DNA of 61,437 nucleotides, taken from positions 433,306 through 494,742 of the forward strand of contig ML976993.1 of the NCBI GenBank assembly GCA_010015675.1, in the 5' to 3' direction. The notes beneath the pieces are model-generated. The model made no database searches, had not been told where the DNA came from, and saw only the letters and a program-made list of their open reading frames with translations. This DNA is from Byssothecium circinans. Taxonomy: Eukaryota > Ascomycota > Dothideomycetes > Pleosporales > Massarinaceae. This document shows, piece after piece, positions 48,401 through 58,447 of the stretch. Positions within the stretch are counted from its first letter, which is position 1; every line of letters begins with the position of its first letter. Position numbers and translations under genes: made by a program.

Positions 48401-50177
48401 CCTGCAAGACAACTCACCCGCCTCGGGATCAGGCTTATTGCTTCAATTCTTCGAAAATGGTAACTGACTGGGATTAGGTCGACACTAGTAATGCCTGGCT
48501 GGCCGCAATTTCATACTGGAGAGCCAACCAATCTCCAGAAGACCTTGCATTTCCCAGACGCATCAGCAACCTTTTCAATGGCCCAGAGAACATGGACTGC
48601 GGCTTGACCGCAGACGAAAATGGCTGTTCGACGATCGTTCAGTGTCACGATGTGAATCACCCCGCAGCAATGTTCATCCTCAATTCGTTTGGACAGATCA
48701 ATCGGGTAGGTGTTATCGTTCTGCATTTCATGCACGAGGCTCGTTGCTGATAAAAGCAGATGAACATTAATTTCTATTCTGCCCTGCAACGTGCACACAC
48801 TGGAATCTCGAGCCTGATGGCCAGCTTCTCGAAGTCCTTTGCTCCGATCAAAGAGAAGTCCGCCATAGATAAGCTGGTCCTGGATTTTGTGGGCCTGGGA
48901 TTCTCCCTGGTAGCAGGGCCTGCGTGGAATATTGGTATGATAAATTATCTTCCCCCTTTCCCTTCTCGAAACGCTTCGAAGTTCTAAGTTTCTGACGGGC
49001 GTAAAGGATTGAAAAAGATTACATACTTTGCCACAAACCTGGATCATGCGGCAACACTAAAAGACATGACCAACGGCCTTGTCATGAATGGGATCGCAAT
49101 TGCAAAAGACTCGATCCCGGGGTGAGTGACCATTTCGTCCTCCGTGTGCTCAAAGCTAATGTAATATTATCAAAGTGGCATCAAATTGGACAACAACGAA
49201 AATCTTGAAGTCGCCATGGCTAACGTGGTCAAGCATGTCAGTACTTCCTTTGTTTCTTGCTCTCGGACTTCAGTCGCTGGAAATTAGCCCAGAACACATA
49301 TTTCCTGAATTCCCTTCCTCTATGGTAGTCGCGACTCGAAGTCAGCTTGCTAACAGCCACGCAGTGGGCGGAAAGCGTCGCCGCAGCCAACAGGAAAATG
49401 TTCGACGGCTCACCGGAGTCCATACAGCAACTCACCCAAATGATAACCGACGGCCACGTCCTAGGAGACAACAAGGGCTCCCCCGAAAAACCCATTGAAG
49501 ATCTCGAAATCCAGAAATTCGTCCAACAAGCCATCTTTGCCTCGCTTATCCCGCGAGCCTGGGGTCTGAGCAACGAAGGCTTCCGCCCCGTCATTCTCAA
49601 CTCTGGCCAGCCATGTCAGAGCGGAAATGCCCTCAAGGAATACATCACGGACGAGACTGCCGAGAAGGCCTCAGTTTGCCATGAAGAACGATTATACTAT
49701 TTCGTTTCGGCTACAGGGGATTACCGTAGGTGCGGTGCTACTCCCGGTGGTACCATCTCGTGTGCCTACTCGAAGTTCAAACCCCTGTCGGGAATGGAGG
49801 CGCTGGATGCGGGGACATTTGGCGAGATGACGAAGAAGGATCTAGTTATTGGGTGAGTGGTGTTCATCTCTCTGACTATCGATTTCTTGCGGTTTACTTA
49901 CAATATCCTCAGGGCGCTCGCGGGTTACAAAGCAAATGGCGACCGAAATGGCTGGCCCGCCGCTGACCCCGGGAAGGAGACGACCATTTCTGATATTTAC
50001 GATGCGACGATTCAGGGGGCGGGGATTCACAGCCCGGGCGTCGTCATGATACCTATTTGTAGTCCTGAACTGGCAGTAGCTAACTGGAATGATTTAGATA
50101 CTAATGCTCCCGGGTTTCCATGCCAGCCGCAGACACGAGAGAAGCGAAGAGCGATTATGAAGAAGCGGCAATTATAG
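45443..50177 (+). CDS. Secreted SGNH hydrolase fused to FG-GAP/VCBS-type repeats and a unique C-terminal region
   Basis: Twelve exons: 45443-45494, 45582-45783, 45838-47307, 47366-47521, 47597-47708, 47823-48389, 48478-48705, 48760-48934, 49007-49121, 49176-49236, 49365-49852 and 49913-50177; sum 3891 bp, 1296 aa. A signal peptide (about 1-20) precedes a GDSL/SGNH esterase domain (about 40-260) with Ser52 in GDSIT, Asn127 in GTND and the Asp212/His215 pair in DGLHPDD. Ten repeats of about 50 aa follow, built on F-A-D-x-[DN]-G-D-G-x-x-D-Y-[LV], a calcium-binding pattern; the fourth and tenth are degenerate. From about residue 845 comes a 450-aa region with no family I recognise, containing several Cys, ending AIMKKRQL. 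Likely an extracellular esterase; ligand unknown. Confidence 0.85.
46517..48260 (+). repeat. Ten FG-GAP/VCBS-like coding repeats
   Basis: Motif units at the protein level: ADMDGDGRDDYLWV, ADINGDGRDDYLWI, ADIDGDGKADYMVV, VDLNNDGRADYVWL, ADLNGDGKKDYVWV, ADMDGDGFEDYLAI, ADLDGDGLADYLVV, ADINGDGKADYLWV, ADINGDGLADYLWV and ASLSGNGRADYLKV. Three introns fall inside the array, so it is not a simple tandem DNA repeat. Each D-x-D-G-D-G loop resembles a calcium site of a beta-propeller. Confidence 0.85.
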
Positions 50178-50845
50178 GTAGTATAGGATGCAGAGGAATA
50201 AGCGGAGAAGTTGGGAAGAAAGAGAATTTAAACTCAGATAGTCCTATATAGAATGCAGAGGATAAGTAGTTGAAAGTATATTAGTTAGAATTAGTAATCT
50301 AGAGCGTTAGTTACCTTAAGCCCTTAGCTATTTCAGTAACTAGCGTGTCATAGGAGGGAGAATATCATTGGGTGTTCGTGGAAAGACTGAGATGTCAATC
50401 GTGGCTGTGACGGCGGCCCATCGTCTTGGATTGGCGACGTTGGACATAGACGGCATTTGGCATGCGGGGAAGAGGTGGTGATTGTACGACCATCTGATTT
50501 TGTTGGTTCGCTTCGTCGTGGTGCTTACCGATGGATGTGTAGGCTAGCGTTAGGGTGCGCGATTTGTGTTGGCTCGGCTTGCGTGCGCGGCGCCTGCTGG
50601 GGAAATAGGAATTGGATTGCGTTGCGGGTGAAAACAATGAAACGGGCTGATGAAATATAGGTTCGGATGCGTGAAATTTCAACTTGGAAAGGGACGCTTT
50701 TCCTGTCAGTGTAAGACTGACCTGTTGACGGTATCTTTTAGGACATGCACCTGTCCCTATTCCCCAACGCCGAGCAGATGCCACCATGCAATGCAAATCA
50801 CACTGAAGCCTTAAGCTTTCCATTAACACACCTGTCAACGTCCCT
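50178..50845. other. Convergent 3' region
   Basis: 668 bp between two convergent genes. AT-rich just after 50178; no gene seen. Confidence 0.4.
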
Positions 50846-52426
50846 CTACTCCGCCATAGTCATATCCTCCATGTCGTCCAGCAGCTGCTCCATAGGAATT
50901 GCCAATCCTTGATCATCTCCATACTCACTCTCCTCAACCTCCATAGCGTCTGCGGCCGCCTGTTCCTGCTGTGCCTTGTACAGTGCAATACCATGCCTAA
51001 GCTCCTCGTCCTCTTCGACATCACGCAAGAACATCTCAAAGTCCCGCTCCATCTTCTCTTGGTCTTGTTTCCTGGGTAGCATCTCCGACTCTTCCCTGTT
51101 CATACGTTTGATGCGCCAGTTGCGCTTGCTCTTGCTCTTCTTAGAGCGGCTGTAGTGTTTCTTGACGAGGATGACATCTGGAATGGTCGATCCAAACTTA
51201 GACTCCTCAAGTTTGTCAAAGGTCTCATTGTTGAAGTTCGTGCCTGATAGATGGTATCCCAAGACTGAGTCGCCGACATTGAGAATGGCGCCTAGATGAG
51301 TCCGGGTGTAGTATGTGCTGTCTGAAGCCATGTCGCTTGCCCGAGAAACAGTTGCTTCCGCCAGGAAATTTCTGCCTTTCTGTGCGCCTAATGGTTCGAT
51401 GTCGAGCACGATGAACTCGACCAGCTCCTGCACATCCGCAAGCGGTCGGAAGGGCGTCCGCCAGTAGATGGCAGTGTCCACCTCAGCAGTCTGTAGTGTT
51501 GACGGGTCGATCAGATTGACCGACGTGCCGATGCGGTAACAGAGTGTTAAGGGCGAGATGTTGCCGATTTTCCGTGCGAGGGGGAGCGGGAGGACTACGA
51601 GATCGTCTTTGCACTGGATGTGTGTTAGGCTAAGGTGATTCCCAGACTCAGACGAAAAACTTACAATAGGTACCAATTCAACAGAATACGAGAACTTGTA
51701 GTTCTTGGTCGAAGTGTGGATGTCGTGACTGATCAGTTCCTGGCTCTTCTTCACGCTGACGGGCACGACTGCCTTCAAGAAGTCGACAAAACCTTCGGCA
51801 TGATTCCTCGCAGCAAAGAAGAAATCAATCCCATCGTGTACCTCCTTGATGTTTATCGTGTCTTTGTGCGCCCCATGCTTTAGGATGGCCTGCTCCAGGT
51901 ACAAGAAGGTCCGCTTGTGAGGCACCTTTTGCCGCACCTGTACCGATGCCCTCCAGGTGTTGTGTGTGTAGCTCTTCGCGCAATCCGGACATTGATGATA
52001 GTTTTGCGTGTATTCCACCTCGAAGCTCTGCTGCATGATTGCGCCATCGCCAATCTCTTGCTGCACGGTGATCTTGACCTTTATCCTCCTCGAATGCGGC
52101 TCGGTCCATATGAAGCTTGCGTCGATGATCCGTAGCTTGTTCAGGCCGCGCAGTTTTTTCAGACATAGAGCGAGCAGTTCTCGAGACTCTGGCGGTGCAA
52201 CTACCCATGACGTCGGCGGGCTCAGCCATCGGTCGCAGTCCCTGCACATGTGTAGAGTAGCTTCGCGCTGGATGGTGCCGGTGACGTCGGTCTTGAGTTT
52301 GATGCAGTCATAGCAGAAAGCTCCCGCGGATTGGGTGCCATCGATCGGGGCGCCGCAGTCTGCGCAGAGAACCGTGGCTGCGCTCTTCGTGGCGGGCGTG
52401 AAATGAAGCGGGGCGTCGACCTCCAT
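50846..52426 (-). CDS. NMD3: 60S ribosomal export protein NMD3
   Basis: Adaptor that links nascent 60S subunits to the Crm1 exportin. Exons 52426-51665 and 51613-50846, 509 aa; the 51-bp intron is a multiple of three and has no stop, so it could be mistaken for coding, but GTAAGT and CAG borders and the conserved join ELVPI-CKDDL support splicing. The N-terminus carries paired Cys motifs for zinc (CADCG, CYDC, CRDC, CPDC). The C-terminus has a basic stretch RSKKSKSKRNWRIKRMNRE (nuclear localisation) and an acidic Leu-rich end (MEQLLDDMEDMTM), as expected for the export signal. ATG 52426 is just inside the shared promoter with the ATP25-like gene. Confidence 0.93.
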   Translation of the reverse strand: MEVDAPLHFTPATKSAATVLCADCGAPIDGTQSAGAFCYDCIKLKTDVTGTIQREATLHMCRDCDRWLSPPTSWVVAPPESRELLALCLKKLRGLNKLRIIDASFIWTEPHSRRIKVKITVQQEIGDGAIMQQSFEVEYTQNYHQCPDCAKSYTHNTWRASVQVRQKVPHKRTFLYLEQAILKHGAHKDTINIKEVHDGIDFFFAARNHAEGFVDFLKAVVPVSVKKSQELISHDIHTSTKNYKFSYSVELVPIVSFSSESGNHLSLTHIQCKDDLVVLPLPLARKIGNISPLTLCYRIGTSVNLIDPSTLQTAEVDTAIYWRTPFRPLADVQELVEFIVLDIEPLGAQKGRNFLAEATVSRASDMASDSTYYTRTHLGAILNVGDSVLGYHLSGTNFNNETFDKLEESKFGSTIPDVILVKKHYSRSKKSKSKRNWRIKRMNREESEMLPRKQDQEKMERDFEMFLRDVEEDEELRHGIALYKAQQEQAAADAMEVEESEYGDDQGLAIPMEQLLDDMEDMTMAE

Positions 52427-52762
52427 TGCGCGGATGTGTATATGTGTATATGTGTATGGAGGCTGCGGAGAGGGGGATTCGGGAGGTTTGGGTTGTAGGT
52501 AGAGTCTCTCTACCTCTGGGAACCGTTGTTATATGAGAGAGGGGAGAGGGGAAGAAAAAGAAGGTTGCGAGTTATGAGTCGAAGGTTCCTGCGAATTTCA
52601 AAGCACTTCGCCCCTCCATTTTTTCGCCGCCCAAAGATCGGCATCTTATCTTATCTTCACGTGCTCAGCCCTACACATCGGCGGTTACAATCGCCGACCA
52701 AAAGTTCATCAACCGACTGAAGGCGCTTCACCAACTCTCCCATTTCCATTCTCTCGCCCATC
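52427..52762. promoter_or_regulatory. Bidirectional promoter NMD3 / ATP25-like
   Basis: A 336-bp divergent intergenic region. Notable sites: TATGTG tandem repeats just before the NMD3 ATG (about 52437-52458), TTATC repeats at about 52645-52655, and a CACGTG E-box at 52658-52663. The E-box could be bound by a Cbf1-like bHLH factor, but this is inference. Confidence 0.5.
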
Positions 52763-54028
52763 ATGCCAATTCCCCGCGTCTTTGTCTCAGGCTTGAGCTG
52801 TCGGGCTTGCAGAGTGTCAGTAGCCCGCTCTGTATCCACGACTCCATCACAATGTCCAACCCTTCGCGCCTCCTGGACATCATCTCAGCGCTCAATCAGC
52901 TCAACAGCTGCGCAAAAAGTAGACAAGAACGACCCTACAAACATCGAACCTGAATTCTCCTTCCTCAACGAACAAAACGGCGCCCCCAAGCCAGCCGCAA
53001 CAACATCAACTACACTACCACCCGAACCCACCCTAGACACCACCACCACCACCTCAACCACAGCACCACCAACACCATCCCCTCTACCATGGTACCTCCA
53101 AAACCGCCCCCTCCCCACCCCCCACCTCGCCTCCCCCCTCCCCACGCTCCCTCCAAAACCACCCCCCCTCCTTCCCCCCCTGCTCGACTACCTCTCCAAC
53201 ACCGCCGGCCTCGACGACCTCACACTCCTCGACCTGCGGCACCTCGACCCGCCCCCCGCGCTCGGCCCAAAACTAATAATGCTGGTCTGCACCGCGCGTT
53301 CCGAAAAACACCTCCACGTCTCCGCCGACCGTTTCTGCCGCTACCTCCGGCGCGAGCACCATCTCCGCGCCAACGCGGCCGGGCTCCTAGGCCGCAACGA
53401 ACTCAAGATCAAGATCCGGCGGAAAGCGAAGCGGATGAAGATGCTCGCCAATGTCGGCGCGACCGAGGAGGGGAACATCGACGACGGGATCCGCACGGGG
53501 TGGATATGTTGCACGTTGGAGAAGATCGAGGCGCATCCTGACGATGTGGAGGTGCCGGGGGATGATGTGGAAGGGTTTGTGGGGTTCAGGGATGTGAGGC
53601 CGGGGGTTAATTTGGTGGTGCAGATGTTTACTGAGGAGAAGCGGGCGGAGACGGATTTGGAGACGCTGTGGGGTGGGGTGCTGAGGAGTGGGGAGAGGAG
53701 GGATAGGGTGGCTGAGGAGAGGCTGAGGGAGTTGGAGGAGAGTTTTCAGGAGGAGGAGATGGTGGAGGAGGGGGAGGAAGAGGGTTTTGGAGATGAAGTG
53801 GAGAGGCAGTTACAAACCCCTCGTTCGCAGCGCAGAGGGGAGAGGGAGATGAAGAAGGCCACCACTACTGTACCGCCCACGGAGACGCCGACACCGACAC
53901 CGACGTCGAGATCCACGCCTCAGTTTGCACAAACGAGACCTTCGCTTGGAGACGACTTCCCACCCGCCTCGAATCCCGGCCAGTTCCAGCAGATGCGGCG
54001 CATGCACAGCGTTGGGCTGCGTATGTGA
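52763..54028 (+). CDS. Mitochondrial RsfS-domain protein, ATP25-like (C-terminal part absent)
   Basis: The yeast homolog Atp25 is split after import: the N-terminal RsfS-like part binds the mitochondrial ribosome and the C-terminal part stabilises ATP9 mRNA. This intronless product is 421 aa. The first 45 residues are Arg/Ser-rich with no acidic residues, a mitochondrial presequence. After a Thr/Pro-rich linker an RsfS-type domain (about 140-330) is visible: DLTLLDLRHLDPP, LVCTARSEKHLHVSADRF, and a basic helix KIKIRRKAKRMKM. The rest is charged coil (ELEESFQEEEMVEEGEEE) and a short low-complexity end. No equivalent of the RNA-stabilising C-terminal part lies within the ORF or in the next kilobase. 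A symbol is therefore not given. Confidence 0.7.
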   Translation: MPIPRVFVSGLSCRACRVSVARSVSTTPSQCPTLRASWTSSQRSISSTAAQKVDKNDPTNIEPEFSFLNEQNGAPKPAATTSTTLPPEPTLDTTTTTSTTAPPTPSPLPWYLQNRPLPTPHLASPLPTLPPKPPPLLPPLLDYLSNTAGLDDLTLLDLRHLDPPPALGPKLIMLVCTARSEKHLHVSADRFCRYLRREHHLRANAAGLLGRNELKIKIRRKAKRMKMLANVGATEEGNIDDGIRTGWICCTLEKIEAHPDDVEVPGDDVEGFVGFRDVRPGVNLVVQMFTEEKRAETDLETLWGGVLRSGERRDRVAEERLRELEESFQEEEMVEEGEEEGFGDEVERQLQTPRSQRRGEREMKKATTTVPPTETPTPTPTSRSTPQFAQTRPSLGDDFPPASNPGQFQQMRRMHSVGLRM

Positions 54029-55055
54029 AATAAAAAACGTGTATAATAAGGAGACCTGTTGTAAATGCATGGCAATGCACATATATGTATCATACAAACA
54101 AAGCCCTGTAGATAATAGATATCCATCAGGCAGGCAGACAGGAGAGCTACGTCCTCCAAATAGACAGAGACATAGATATAGCAGAGCAGAGAAGCAAATC
54201 TCTTAATCCATTCACCTTTCCCGTCCGGTTTCCTTAATATAAACAAAGTCCAAATAGCCGTACTATTTATTGTCCGCTCATTAAAAATACCTTCACACAA
54301 CTAAACCACAGCAGCATCACAAACTTCTTCTCCCTTAAATAGCACGAGGCACCATTTGATCATTTCGTTATTTTCCACTCTTTCACTCCACGCTAATATC
54401 TACCCGTCGACGTCGCCCCGAACGATAATGCCGTTACTACGCGCTGCCATACCGCGGAAACCCCTATTCATCCATCCATCCATCCATTACATGTGACAGA
54501 CACGTTCCACACGTTCCATGATCCATGTTCCATATTTGCACCATCGGTGCTAGTTCATATACACACGCGGAACACCCGCCGCCGACGCCGATGCCGCCGA
54601 TATTCCAGCTCCTCCACCTCCTCCTCAAACCACGAAGAGGTAGTGAAAAACGCACAGGTGCCAGGAAAGAATCATATGAACCGCTCATGGAATGTGTAGG
54701 AAGGGGGAAGCCCATCCCAGATCCTGTCCCCGAGTGACGATGATGATGATGCGATTTTTGAGAATGCCCACATGCCCCACCGAGTCCCGTTAAAGCAATC
54801 AGTTAGCCTGGCCGACACCCGAGAGAGAGAGAGAGAGAGAGAGAGGATATACAGAAAATCCCGATGCCACGCTGAAGAACAAAAGGGCTTAAAAGACGAG
54901 ATTTGATCTTAACACAGATGCCTGAATCCTTTTTGACTGTATAGGAACGACGACGGCTGGAAATATGCTTCCAGAAACGCTCGCTCTATTCCACTCCACC
55001 ATAGTGTAGCGAGCATCTTACCCTCTTGAAACGTATGTGTGCACCCCCTGGCCGC
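54029..55055. other. Convergent 3' region with microsatellites
   Basis: About 1 kb with a CATC repeat at 54469-54487, a GA repeat at 54821-54845 and a short GAT run near 54738. No gene or RNA seen. The right end is the 3' region of the minus-strand gene. Confidence 0.5.
54821..54845. repeat. (GA)n microsatellite
   Basis: 25 bases of uninterrupted GA repeat in non-coding sequence. Confidence 0.9.
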
Positions 55056-57545
55056 CTAATACATATTCGGCGGTCCGGGCCGACCCTGCTGCCTGGGTCC
55101 CGGCCCTCCGAACTGCTGCTCGAACATCATCCTCGGGTCTTCGCCACGCATATTCATGGGCGGCGGCGGTCCATAGCCCGGCGGAGGAAAGTATCCTTGG
55201 GGTGGCGGACCTTGCATACCGTTGCCCGGACCTCCAGGACCACCGAACCCACCACGCATGTTGTTCGGCGGCGGGAAGCCAGGAGGGTGGCCGAGTGGTG
55301 TGTTGCCTGCCGAGAAACTCGGTCCAGGACCCATCTGCTGTTGCAGTCCGGGACCTCCAAGACCGGGCGGTTGGCGCATAGTAAAGCCTGGAGGTGGAGC
55401 GATGTTGGGGCGATCTTGAGGCGTAGGAGGCATACCAGGTTGACGGCCACTATACATGGACGGCAGATCCGGTACAGGCTGCGAGGGGATACCCATGTTG
55501 GTCAACTGGCGAGGGATCTCACCGGCCGTGTTACGGCGCTGGAGTCCCATGCCGGGGTCGTCGTGGCTTGGAAAGCCCCCCATTGGCATACCGCGAGGCT
55601 TGGTACGCATCGATTCCTGCTGCTGCTGGAGCTCACGCATTTGGAGTTGGCGTTCACGATGCTCGGCTTCGCGACGCATCATCATTTCATTCTCGAATAT
55701 GCGAGGATCCTCCATGAAGCCTGGCGGCAGTCCTCCACGGCCTTTGGGTTGGCCTTGTGGTCGCTGCCCAGGCTGATCAAAGAACGACATGCTTTGATTC
55801 TCCTGCGCCTGCCGGGGAACGTTATGATTAAGCATTTGCGGCGGCGTGTTACGGGGCTGCTGCATCAAGGTGAGCAGAAACTCTTTAGACTCGCGCTCTC
55901 GATTAGCATCGCGGTTATTCAAGATGACGGCCAGGTTGGGATCCTGCACGTTCTGGTTCCTCGGCGGCGGTTGGGAGGGATATTCTTCACCGGGGAACCT
56001 TGACTCGGCCCGTGGTGCCCCAAACCGGTCATGGAGGGCATTGTCTGGTGACATGCTACTGTATCCTTGCTGCCTGCTCTCTAATCCAGTTAGCCGCTGC
56101 TGCCCAAGGATGTTTTCTAGCAGAGTTTGCTTGTCGCGCGCGTTTGGCGGTTGCGGAGCACGTGGGTTTTGCGTCTCTGGAGCCGGTGGAGAAGAGTAAT
56201 GTGGAAAGTCTAATGGAATGTTTCGCGGCCGATTGTCGTTGGTAGGTGTAGGAATTCCCGGGGAAGCACTGGGCGCAGCGTTCACACTAACACCGCCGAG
56301 CATCTGGAGTATGCGATTGAAACCTTCCCTGTCGGCATTGCGCTCAGGAGCCATTCCTGGTGACCCCGGCTGCTCCTGGGGAGGTAGTGCGACTGGCTCT
56401 TCCAGCAACTTGTTCGAGATGATGGTGCCCATGAATCTAGACTTCTTGTCCGGTTTTGCTTTGGGAGGGGGAGCTTCAAGAGCTTGTTCTGACAGAGGAT
56501 CCTTTCCCCACGCGCCAAACATGCCACCGAGGTTTGGCTCCAGACCAAGCGCCATCTTCAGGGGTGGTGGTTGTGCCACTGGCAATGCTGGTGTTGCCTC
56601 TTCGGCATGGTCAATCTCTGCTTGAGGCTCATCGTGCTCCTCAATAGAAGCCCTGTTTCCTTTGGCTCGGCTCTGCTCCAACCAACGATGGAAGTCCTCC
56701 TGCGTGTGGACCTTCGCCTCCTTCTCCACGGGGGCGTCCATCCACTCGGGATCCTCCTCCTTTGTGCCTCGAGTCCACTCGCGATCCTTTTCGCGCTCTT
56801 TGACGCGTTCCCGATCACGCCAGCCTCCCTGCCCGCCTGGTGTGAATCTATTGCCCTCGCCCTCTTTTGCATTCTCGTCGCGCCTACCCCAGCGAGCGTT
56901 GCCCCGCCGTGTGGTTCCCTCGCCGTTCTCCGCGTCTCGATCGCCATTGCGACCAAAGCCTCGGTCGAAATCATCTTGGTTCAAGCTCTTGCGTCCCTTT
57001 GCATTGGTGGGGGCCCAGCCTTCACCATCCTCCCGTGCACCTCGTCGACCATTCGCGTAGGGTTTCTCGCGGTTGCGCTCTCCATCGCGCCATCGCTCGC
57101 CGCGCTCGGGCTTGGGGAAGCGGTCGCCTACGTGTTCGCCGTCTACTGAAGTGATTGCCGTGGTGGCGTCTTTATTCTTCGTAGCACGCGTGGCCGAAGC
57201 AAAGTTGAACTTGGGGGGACCGAGCACCGTATCTTCACCGTGCTCTGCAAATAGGCCATTAATAGCTGCGACAACATCAGATACATTTTCAGGCCCGGAC
57301 TTACGCGTGCTCTGTCGCCTGGCGAACTGGCCCATTGGGTTGTTCAACGCCTCTGTGGCTGCGTCGCCTGTTCGTGTAGGTCTCGCGCGACGGTTCGCGT
57401 TGGTGCCGGCATTGTTGTTGCCGTTATTCTGTTCAGCAGGAACGTCCATCCACTGCGAGATGTCAGGGAGTCCATCTGGTTTCTTCACCAGTGGAGAGTC
57501 TTTTAGAAGCTCAAGCTGCGCTTCTGTGTATTTGGGGCCTGCCAT
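55056..57545 (-). CDS. Low-complexity protein with 4E-T-like N-terminus
   Basis: 829 aa in one exon, starting at ATG 57545. The N-terminus PKYTEAQLELLKDSPLVKKP resembles the N-terminal eIF4E-binding peptide of the eIF4E transporter (4E-T), which has Y-T-x4-L; the match is partial because the residue after L is Glu. Next come Arg/Glu/Asp-rich repeats with RDRERVKEREKDREW, a helix HTQEDFHRWLEQSRAK, and a long Pro/Gln/Gly/Met-rich tail (PPGYGPPPPMNMRG), typical of RNA-granule proteins. No folded domain seen. Role in mRNA repression or decay is inference. It is divergent from nothing, as 900 bp of leader lie upstream. Confidence 0.6.
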   Translation of the reverse strand: MAGPKYTEAQLELLKDSPLVKKPDGLPDISQWMDVPAEQNNGNNNAGTNANRRARPTRTGDAATEALNNPMGQFARRQSTRKSGPENVSDVVAAINGLFAEHGEDTVLGPPKFNFASATRATKNKDATTAITSVDGEHVGDRFPKPERGERWRDGERNREKPYANGRRGAREDGEGWAPTNAKGRKSLNQDDFDRGFGRNGDRDAENGEGTTRRGNARWGRRDENAKEGEGNRFTPGGQGGWRDRERVKEREKDREWTRGTKEEDPEWMDAPVEKEAKVHTQEDFHRWLEQSRAKGNRASIEEHDEPQAEIDHAEEATPALPVAQPPPLKMALGLEPNLGGMFGAWGKDPLSEQALEAPPPKAKPDKKSRFMGTIISNKLLEEPVALPPQEQPGSPGMAPERNADREGFNRILQMLGGVSVNAAPSASPGIPTPTNDNRPRNIPLDFPHYSSPPAPETQNPRAPQPPNARDKQTLLENILGQQRLTGLESRQQGYSSMSPDNALHDRFGAPRAESRFPGEEYPSQPPPRNQNVQDPNLAVILNNRDANRERESKEFLLTLMQQPRNTPPQMLNHNVPRQAQENQSMSFFDQPGQRPQGQPKGRGGLPPGFMEDPRIFENEMMMRREAEHRERQLQMRELQQQQESMRTKPRGMPMGGFPSHDDPGMGLQRRNTAGEIPRQLTNMGIPSQPVPDLPSMYSGRQPGMPPTPQDRPNIAPPPGFTMRQPPGLGGPGLQQQMGPGPSFSAGNTPLGHPPGFPPPNNMRGGFGGPGGPGNGMQGPPPQGYFPPPGYGPPPPMNMRGEDPRMMFEQQFGGPGPRQQGRPGPPNMY

Positions 57546-58447
57546 CGTTGCCGCTATGTCCTGTGGCTACGAGGGAGGTGTTGGCGGTGTGGGTAGAGGT
57601 GTGATATTGGAGGCGGCTCAATGGTAGTAATGCGTGTAATGGGGTCACCGTCGAGCGGCGGAGAGAAGACGTAGATGGCGGGTTGTTGTCACAATTGTTA
57701 CGAATCGTCTAGCGCAGACAATACTAGACAATACCAGCCCTGCACAAACGTACGGCGGGTGTGTTAGAGTAGAGATGAAGGTGCGTCAGGTCCCAGCGGC
57801 TTGCGGTCGCAAAGCGGGGGCAGGAAATCTGAGTGAATTAGCGATCCGGAGTTGTAGGAAGCTCGAAAGTTCAAGCGCAGAGAGATTGGAGGAGATGGAG
57901 GGGCCAAATCGAGGGAAGACGTACGGCGCACTTGGAGCACCCTTGCGGGCGACCGTCGAGCGGAGAAGCTGTCGCACGTCGCAGGGCTGGCGAGCTCGCT
58001 CGGGACGTGCAGCGAGGTTTGGGCGTGTTGGGCTGCGATATGTGAAGCTTTGGGGCTGGTAGTATCGAGGACGGGCGGGCGGTGCTAGGGATGACACTGT
58101 AGATAGGTGACTGAGGGCTCTGTGTGGTGTCTTGTTAGACTTGTTTTGACTCTGGGCCGATGAACTGTATGCGGCAGTCGATGTGCCAAGCCACGAGCCA
58201 AACCAGCCACAGCGCCACACTGACATACGCCACACATACGAGACCGAATCGGATGTCTCCTTCCAGCCCTAGTGATGGGATGAAATTTATGGTAACCGAT
58301 ATGATAGTGAGAGAGAAGCAGATGTCAAGTGTGGTCAAGGAATTCTAAATTTATAGTTACCCGCCATACCATGGTGTTATATTGGCGGTTATGTTAATAC
58401 CTCCTCACCCCAACCTGAACTCAGAACGAAATGCCTCTTCTCTCCCC
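57546..58447. other. Intergenic: promoter and leader of the 57545 gene
   Basis: 900 bp with no convincing ORF. The right end is the 3' region of the sugar transporter. Confidence 0.4.

Noticed and set aside
55026..56003. 325-codon plus-strand frame
   Set aside because: It lies opposite the Pro/Gly-rich tail of the 57545 gene and is a composition shadow.
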